From the NCBI GenBank assembly GCA_031430555.1, contig JANPBQ010000305.1, positions 1 to 20,966 on the forward strand: a stretch of DNA of 20,966 bases, read 5' to 3'. Below are positions 16,285 through 20,966 of this stretch, in pieces; the stretch's first letter is position 1, and the number at the start of each line of letters is the position of its first letter. The notes below the pieces were generated by a model. It was given only the letters and a program-made list of their open reading frames with translations, ran no database searches and was not told the DNA's origin. The position numbers were made by a program, and so were the translations under genes. The stretch comes from UKL13-2 sp031430555. GTDB lineage: Bacteria > Pseudomonadota > Gammaproteobacteria > Burkholderiales > Usitatibacteraceae.

Positions 16285-16439
16285 AATTTTGCATGATCAC
16301 GTATAAAACATTGTGCCCGATGCTGGTTGAGTCATTCAGTCAGGGCACGCCCGCCATTGGGTGCGATCTGGGCGTATTGCCCGAATTAATTGATCAATTG
16401 AAAGCCAGACGCGAGAACAACCAAGATGCCGTTGCGTAA
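16281..16439 (+). pseudogene. Deletion remnant of a second GT4 glycosyltransferase gene
   Basis: A 52-codon frame starts at a TTG overlapping the preceding stop by 4 bases and ends with TAA. The first residues MKFCMITYKT look like the first strand of a GT-B protein. They run directly into P-M-L-VESFSQGTP (13-24) and AIGCDLGVLPELI (25-37), which match the donor-site segment E-A-F-x-x-G-T-P-V-I and the following G-x-L-P-E-L of GT4 enzymes. Some 250 to 300 residues expected between these parts are absent, and the final 15 residues do not resemble the family. The simplest reading is one internal in-frame deletion plus loss of the C-terminus. A functional mini-protein is less likely. Confidence 0.7.
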
Positions 16440-16506
16440 TTGCGTGCAATGAAATCGCCTTGAGGCATACTGTCTCCGGGCACACACAATTGTCATGGAA
16501 ACACAA

Positions 16507-16542
16507 GCATCGGCGATGCCCTGACGCTGCGTGCCAGGGCAT
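16507..16542 (+). promoter_or_regulatory. Two overlapping inverted repeats upstream of the UDP-xylose synthase gene
   Basis: GCATCG G CGATGC (16507-16519) is a perfect dyad. ATGCCCTG (16516-16523) and CAGGGCAT (16535-16542) form a perfect 8-bp stem with an 11-base loop. The two share 16516-16519, so only one can form at a time in RNA. The second lies 40 bases before the ATG at 16583. No T-run follows the stem. It may be an attenuation-like switch, a processed operon junction or a protein site. Confidence 0.35.
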
Positions 16543-16582
16543 GGAACGCATCAGAATTAAGAAAACGGAAGGACACAACGCA

Positions 16583-17539
16583 ATGGGAAGATTCCAGACA
16601 AAACGCGTACTCGTCACAGGCGGCGCCGGTTTTCTCGGCTCGCACTTATGCGAGCAACTCGTTAACCGGCATTACGATGTGCTGTGCGTGGACAATTTCT
16701 TCACCGGCAGCAAGGACAACATCCGGCACTTGCTCGGCAACGCCCACTTCGAGTTGATCCGTCACGACGTCACCTTTCCGCTCTACGTTGAAGTGGATGA
16801 AATTTACAATCTGGCGTGCCCCGCCTCACCCATCCACTATCAATACGACCCGGTACAAACCACCAAGACCAGCGTGCATGGTGCCATCAACATGCTGGGA
16901 TTGGCCAAGCGCGTAAAGGCGCGGATCTTGCAAGCCTCCACCAGCGAAGTTTATGGCGACCCGGAAGTACACCCGCAGACCGAGGACTATTGGGGGCGGG
17001 TCAACCCGATTGGAATGCGCGCTTGCTATGACGAAGGCAAACGATGCGCGGAGACATTGTTTTTTGACTACTACCGGCAATATAAAGTGAGCATCAAAGT
17101 TGCGCGCATTTTCAACACCTACGGCCCCGGCATGCAGCCCAACGACGGTCGCGTGGTGTCGAACTTCATCATGCAGGCATTGAAGAACGAGCCGATCACG
17201 GTCTACGGTGAAGGCCAGCAGACACGTTCATTTTGCTATGTCGATGATCTGGTCGATGGCTTGATTCGCCTGATGGAAAGTCCGGCGGAACTGACCGGCC
17301 CCGTTAATCTGGGCAATCCGGGCGAATTCACCATTCTCGAATTAGCGCAACAAGTCATCGCGCTGACGGGATCAAAATCGACCATCATTTTCAATCCCCT
17401 GCCCAGCGACGACCCTAAACAACGCAAGCCCGACATAACGCTTGCACGCACGCAATTGGAGTGGGAACCTAAAATCAATTTGGCCGCCGGGCTTGGCGAC
17501 ACCATCGACTATTTTCGACGCGTGGCACGCGTTGAATGA
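16583..17539 (+). CDS. uxs: UDP-glucuronate decarboxylase (UDP-xylose synthase)
   Basis: A 318-residue SDR enzyme that converts UDP-glucuronate to UDP-xylose with NAD. GGAGFLG (13-19) binds NAD, and VDNFFTGSKDN (36-46) is characteristic of this branch. STSEVYG (119-125) includes the active-site Thr/Ser and Glu, and Y149-DEG-K153 is the catalytic pair in the typical context ACYDEGKR. RIFNTYGPGM (175-184), GQQTRSF and QRKPD all match UXS proteins and set it apart from UDP-glucose 4-epimerase. Length is normal. The ATG at 16583 is preferred, with GGAAGGA at 16567-16573; an upstream GTG/TTG extension to 16460 would run through the inverted repeats. It would provide pentose for the glycan made by this cluster. 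Confidence 0.9.
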   Translation: MGRFQTKRVLVTGGAGFLGSHLCEQLVNRHYDVLCVDNFFTGSKDNIRHLLGNAHFELIRHDVTFPLYVEVDEIYNLACPASPIHYQYDPVQTTKTSVHGAINMLGLAKRVKARILQASTSEVYGDPEVHPQTEDYWGRVNPIGMRACYDEGKRCAETLFFDYYRQYKVSIKVARIFNTYGPGMQPNDGRVVSNFIMQALKNEPITVYGEGQQTRSFCYVDDLVDGLIRLMESPAELTGPVNLGNPGEFTILELAQQVIALTGSKSTIIFNPLPSDDPKQRKPDITLARTQLEWEPKINLAAGLGDTIDYFRRVARVE

Positions 17540-17595
17540 TCGCCGATTAAATGGCGTTGTGTTGATGCGCGTCCCGGTTTCGTTCGATCGGGGCG

Positions 17596-18291
17596 ATGGC
17601 GGCAAAAAATAGAAACGGGCGGATTGGGTGGATGAATACACAACGTAGCGAACCGATGCGGCGGATTGCAACCCACGTGTTACTTGGCGTCGCCAGTTGC
17701 CTGTTGGTGTGGGGGTTTCTCCGGTATATGAAAACTACCGATGTGAAATTCCAGATCAGTATGGCAACCGCCTATGGTTCGCTTTTTCTGCTGGCCTGGT
17801 CGTTGGCCATCGGTCCGTGGAATGTGTTGTTCCAAAAGGCAAATCCGCTTTCAAGTTATTTGCGGCGCGACATCAGCATTTGGGCCGGCATTCTTGGCCT
17901 GGTCCATGTGGTCGCGGGCATTCAAGTGCACATGGGCGGGAAAATCTGGCCTTACTTTTTTCCCGGGCCGGAGGCGCGGTTCAATTTTCCATTGCGACTC
18001 GATTGGTTTGGCCTCACCAATTACATGGGGCTGGTTGCCACCGTTATTCTGGTGATGCTGCTGTGCCTTTCCAACAACGCGTCGATTCGCGCGCTCGGCG
18101 GAACGCGCTGGAAATTCCTGCAACGCTGGAACTATGCGGCCGCCGTGCTGACAATTTTCCACGCGTGGGTGTACCAGTTCATTGAGAGTCGCTATGTCGT
18201 GTATGTCGTGGTGTTGACCATCATGGCGCTGTTCGTTTTCAGCCTGCAGCTCGCGGGGTTTCGACGCGCACGTGGCAAGTCGCTGTTTTGA
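17596..18291 (+). CDS. Ferric-reductase-like six-helix membrane protein
   Basis: A 231-residue membrane protein with helices at about 25-43, 53-73, 93-113, 138-158, 178-197 and 199-219. It resembles the heme-binding ferric-reductase-like domain (MsrQ/NOX type). RRDISIWAGILGLVH (90-104) matches the start of that domain, and H104, H112 and H189 are possible heme ligands. The position equivalent to the conserved His of the W-x-x-L-H-R motif is Gln (RWKFLQRW, 171-178), so only part of the ligand set is present. No FAD or NADPH domain is attached, so electrons would come from another protein. The start is uncertain: ATGs at 17596, 17632 and 17656 are all before the first helix. It lies 56 bases after UXS and 13 before the GT39 gene. 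Confidence 0.65.
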   Translation: MAAKNRNGRIGWMNTQRSEPMRRIATHVLLGVASCLLVWGFLRYMKTTDVKFQISMATAYGSLFLLAWSLAIGPWNVLFQKANPLSSYLRRDISIWAGILGLVHVVAGIQVHMGGKIWPYFFPGPEARFNFPLRLDWFGLTNYMGLVATVILVMLLCLSNNASIRALGGTRWKFLQRWNYAAAVLTIFHAWVYQFIESRYVVYVVVLTIMALFVFSLQLAGFRRARGKSLF

Positions 18292-18304
18292 ACGGAACGA
18301 ACCG

Positions 18305-19750
18305 ATGCGATCTACTTTCATACCGCCGATGACAGGAAACCGGGATGGCCCGATGGAGTTCGGCAATCCGGGCCAGTTCGCTTGGTTGATTGTCGGCCTG
18401 TTTTTTTTCGCGCTGCTGCTTCGGCTCACCAGCTTCACCGGACTGATCGCCTCCGACGATCTGACCTATTCCCGATTTGCGCAACAGATCGCGAGCGGTC
18501 AGTACGTTCTGGAATATCACCATTATGCAATCCGATTTTTCGTGATCCTGCCAGTGGGTCTGGTCTACGCAATGTTTGGCGTCAGCGAATGGAGCACGAT
18601 CATTGTGCCGCTGCTGACCTCGACTTCTTCTGTGGTGCTGTTGGCGCTGATCGCGACGCGGCTGTTCGGCGCGCGCGCGGGGCTGATCGCCGGGCTGTTA
18701 TTGGCGACCTTTCCACTGCAGCTTTATCACGCCACCATTTTGGTGCCGGAACCGATCGTTGAATTCTACGTCCTGCTCGCGGTGCTTATCTATGTTCGGA
18801 CCGATGAGAACGCCAGCGTGGCAATGGGCGCATTGGCCGGGGTGCTCATCGGTATCGCCTACCTAACCAAGGAACCGGCCCTGTTTGTGGCACCTGCGTT
18901 ATTCATCGATGCCGCATTGCGGCACCGCTGGCGGCAGGCGTTTGGTATTGCCGCCGGCGTGGTCTCGGTGATTGCACTCGAACACGCGTATTACCTTGCA
19001 ATGACCGGTGACCTGTTGTTTCGCCCACACTCGATGGTCATTCACAACCAATACGTGGCGGGCGGCGGACGCGAAATTTCTCCCGACTTGTTCAAACCCG
19101 GTCTACTCCGTCGGCTTTTCATTGAGTATCCGCGCATGATGCTGATACCGGGGTTGGACTTCGGCATTCATTCGCTGGTTGCGCTAGTCCTGTCGACGCT
19201 GGCGATGTTCCGTTTCCGCAAAGATCGCCGCGCTCATTTCCTGTTGCTCTGGGCGGTCGTGCCCTGGCTTTATTTGAATTTCGGCACCACCAGCTTTACC
19301 CAATACATCCCGATTCCCGCCGCGCCGCGTTACATCGATTTCACCTATCCCCCGTTGTTCCTGCTTAGCGCGTGGCTGCTCGCCGATGCGCTTTCAAACA
19401 CCCGCGCATCAAATGCGGCACGTCAAATCAATGGGCGCGCACGATTGATTTACCCGCTACTGGCGTTGGTCATGCTGGTGGGTGCCGGCTGTGGTTTTGC
19501 GACCCGCGCGACTGGTTACAAGACCAATCAAGTCGCCGTACTCAGAACCATCAACGAGAAGATCAAACAGCGCAAAATCGACCGCGTCTGTTTCGATGTG
19601 GCACCCGACGCGGGTGTAAACGCGCGCTTGCCGCGCGCCATGTTCGTCCTGAGCGCGGGCCAAGTTCCGGTCTGCGAAAGTGCCACCGGGCGGATGGTGA
19701 TTCGCACCGATCAACTCGGGGTTCCCTACGTGGCAATGCTTGAACCGTGA
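18305..19750 (+). CDS. GT39/ArnT-like lipid-linked sugar glycosyltransferase
   Basis: A 481-residue membrane protein with about ten helices, of the GT-C fold. After the first helix (about 24-44) comes the first periplasmic loop with D51-D52 in ASDDLTYSRFA; the acidic pair followed by Tyr is the catalytic signature of ArnT and protein O-mannosyltransferases. LVPEPIVEFYVLLAVL and AYLTKEPALF fit later conserved loops and helices. Such enzymes use polyprenyl-phosphate sugars and act on the outer face of the membrane. The ATG at 18305, with GGAA seven bases before, is preferred over a GTG at 18272 inside the preceding gene. Next to UXS it may transfer a pentose, by analogy with ArnT. That is inference. 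Confidence 0.82.
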   Translation: MRSTFIPPMTGNRDGPMEFGNPGQFAWLIVGLFFFALLLRLTSFTGLIASDDLTYSRFAQQIASGQYVLEYHHYAIRFFVILPVGLVYAMFGVSEWSTIIVPLLTSTSSVVLLALIATRLFGARAGLIAGLLLATFPLQLYHATILVPEPIVEFYVLLAVLIYVRTDENASVAMGALAGVLIGIAYLTKEPALFVAPALFIDAALRHRWRQAFGIAAGVVSVIALEHAYYLAMTGDLLFRPHSMVIHNQYVAGGGREISPDLFKPGLLRRLFIEYPRMMLIPGLDFGIHSLVALVLSTLAMFRFRKDRRAHFLLLWAVVPWLYLNFGTTSFTQYIPIPAAPRYIDFTYPPLFLLSAWLLADALSNTRASNAARQINGRARLIYPLLALVMLVGAGCGFATRATGYKTNQVAVLRTINEKIKQRKIDRVCFDVAPDAGVNARLPRAMFVLSAGQVPVCESATGRMVIRTDQLGVPYVAMLEP

Positions 19751-19751
19751 A

Positions 19752-19764
19752 CCCGCCATGCGGG
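19752..19764. terminator. Small hairpin between convergent genes
   Basis: CCCGC CAT GCGGG forms a perfect 5-bp GC stem with a 3-base loop in the 18-base gap between the GT39 and argH stops. It has no T-run. It might contribute to termination in both directions. Confidence 0.25.
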
Positions 19765-19768
19765 CCGG

Positions 19769-20966
19769 CTAACCGAGCCGCGCCCGCGCGCGCTGAGCAG
19801 CGAGCCTCACCTGCGCCGGCGCAGTGCCGCCAATGTGATTGCGGCTCGCCACCGACCCTTCCGGCGACAGCACGCCGTAAACGTCATCGCTGACCAGCGC
19901 CGAATATCCGCGTAACACCTCCAGCGGCAATTCCGCCAAATCCTTGCCCAGCGCCTCCGCCTCCTTGACCGCACGCGCGACAATTTCATGCGCGTCGCGG
20001 AAGGCCAGGCCTTTTTTCACCAGATAGTCCGCCAAGTCGGTGGCAGTGGCGAAGCCGCGTAACACGGCGGCGTGCATCCGCTCAGGTTTTAGTTCAATGG
20101 CGGCAGCCAGATCCGCCATGATGGCGAGCGAATCGCGTATCGTATCCACCGTATCGAACAGTGGTTCCTTGTCTTCCTGATTGTCCTTGTTGTAGGCGAG
20201 CGGCTGGCCTTTCATGAGTGTCAACAATGCCACCAGATGGCCATTGACCCGCCCGGTTTTGCCTCGGATCAGCTCCGGCACGTCGGGATTTTTCTTTTGC
20301 GGCATGATCGAACTTGAATAGCAAAATCGGTCAGGCAGGTTGATGAAGCCAACACTTTGGCTCATCCAGATAATGAGTTCTTCAGAAAACCGCGAGAGAT
20401 GCGTCATCACCAACGCGGCAGCGGAAACGAACTCGATGGCGAAATCGCGATCCGATACCGCATCCAGCGAATTTTCGCAAACACCGTCAAAGTCCAGTTC
20501 CTTGGCGACGAATTCTCGATCGATTGGATAACTGGTGCCGGCGAGCGCGGCGGCACCCAGCGGCAGGCGATTCACGCGCGCGCGGCAATCCAACATTCGT
20601 GCCTCGTCGCGCGCCAGCATTTCCACATAGGCCATGACGTGATGCCCGAACGTGACTGGTTGCGCGACTTGCAAATGGGTGAAGCCGGGCATGATGGTGT
20701 CGGTGTGCTTTTCCGCCAAACCAACCAGCGCCCGTTGCAATGCGCGCAGCAGGCCAACCACGCTGTCGATCTCGCCGCGCAACCAAAGACGTATATCCGT
20801 AGCGATCTGGTCGTTGCGCGAACGCCCGGTATGCAGCCGCTTGCCGGCGTCGCCGATGGCGGCGATCAGACGCGACTCGATGTTCATGTGAACATCTTCC
20901 AGGTCGATGCGCCAGTCGAAACTTCCCGCAGCGATGTCGGCGGAAATGGTGGCCATGCCGCGTTGA
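19769..20966 (-). CDS. argH: Argininosuccinate lyase (partial, N-terminus beyond the window)
   Basis: Three hundred and ninety-eight codons are visible, with the frame open to the end of the window. The enzyme splits argininosuccinate into arginine and fumarate in the cytoplasm, the last step of arginine synthesis. WRIDLEDVHMNIE, TGRSRNDQIATD, PGFTHLQVAQPVTFG and the fumarase/lyase signature SSSIMPQKKNPD are all intact. The usual length is about 460-470 residues, so roughly 70 N-terminal residues are missing. The methionine codon at 20954-20956 is internal, because Gln-Arg-Gly codons continue upstream. It converges on the glycan cluster and is a housekeeping gene. Confidence 0.97.
   Translation of the reverse strand, partial: QRGMATISADIAAGSFDWRIDLEDVHMNIESRLIAAIGDAGKRLHTGRSRNDQIATDIRLWLRGEIDSVVGLLRALQRALVGLAEKHTDTIMPGFTHLQVAQPVTFGHHVMAYVEMLARDEARMLDCRARVNRLPLGAAALAGTSYPIDREFVAKELDFDGVCENSLDAVSDRDFAIEFVSAAALVMTHLSRFSEELIIWMSQSVGFINLPDRFCYSSSIMPQKKNPDVPELIRGKTGRVNGHLVALLTLMKGQPLAYNKDNQEDKEPLFDTVDTIRDSLAIMADLAAAIELKPERMHAAVLRGFATATDLADYLVKKGLAFRDAHEIVARAVKEAEALGKDLAELPLEVLRGYSALVSDDVYGVLSPEGSVASRNHIGGTAPAQVRLAAQRARARLG

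Noticed and set aside
16388..16399. Perfect 12-base palindrome AATTGATCAATT
   Set aside because: It lies inside the GT4 remnant's coding frame, is AT-rich, and occurs once; probably chance.
16439..16450. Small dyad ATTGC GT GCAAT after the GT4 remnant
   Set aside because: Arms of only 5 bases with a 2-base centre cannot form a useful hairpin, and no promoter is visible beside it.
16460..16582. Upstream extension of the UDP-xylose synthase gene
   Set aside because: It would translate through the inverted repeats, is not part of the UXS fold, and the ATG at 16583 has a good ribosome site.
1..20966. Search for CRISPR arrays, tRNA genes, IS elements or attachment sites
   Set aside because: No regularly spaced repeats, cloverleaf-like segments, transposase motifs or flanking repeats were seen.

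Overview
This is a window of moderately GC-rich bacterial DNA from what looks like a betaproteobacterium. The phylum guess rests on argininosuccinate lyase style, codon bias and the type of polysaccharide cluster. It is an inference, not a measurement. The window carries most of one end of an exopolysaccharide or surface-glycan locus and ends in the housekeeping gene argH, which probably marks the edge of the cluster. No tRNA, rRNA, CRISPR array, insertion sequence or integrase was seen.

Layout. (1) Positions 1-8109, plus strand: the tail of an unidentified gene, a GT2 glycosyltransferase, an FAD oxidoreductase of the UDP-galactopyranose-mutase-like type with a C-terminal two-helix membrane module, a small protein that is a free-standing copy of that module, a SAM methyltransferase, and then four genes joined by 4-base stop/start overlaps: Gfo/Idh/MocA oxidoreductase, GT2, polysaccharide deacetylase, GT2. 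(2) Positions 8178-10814, minus strand: a membrane-anchored SGNH hydrolase and an acyltransferase-3 membrane protein, together a likely O-acylation module. (3) Positions 10815-11410: a non-coding region between divergent transcription units, with inverted repeats and promoter-like sequences. (4) Positions 11411-16439, plus strand: SxtJ-like protein, a 50-residue DUF5989/SxtK-like protein, a CmcH/NodU-type O-carbamoyltransferase, an SDR epimerase-like protein with an altered active site, a GT4 glycosyltransferase, and a 52-codon remnant of a second GT4 gene. (5) Positions 16583-19750, plus strand: UDP-glucuronate decarboxylase (UDP-xylose synthase), a ferric-reductase-like membrane protein and a GT39/ArnT-like lipid-linked sugar transferase. 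(6) Positions 19769 to the end, minus strand: argH, cut by the window.

How the genes could work together (inference). Nucleotide sugars are made or altered by UDP-xylose synthase, the Gfo/Idh/MocA protein and the SDR. Three GT2 enzymes, one GT4 and one GT39 enzyme build the glycan. The glycan is decorated by methylation, N-deacetylation, O-acylation and O-carbamoylation. No flippase, polymerase, initiating phosphoglycosyltransferase or export protein lies in the window, so the assembly machinery must be elsewhere, probably upstream.

The most unusual points are the two-helix membrane module present both fused and free, the altered catalytic lysine of the SDR, the deletion remnant of a GT4 gene, and the inverted-repeat architecture upstream of the acyltransferase and of the UDP-xylose synthase gene.
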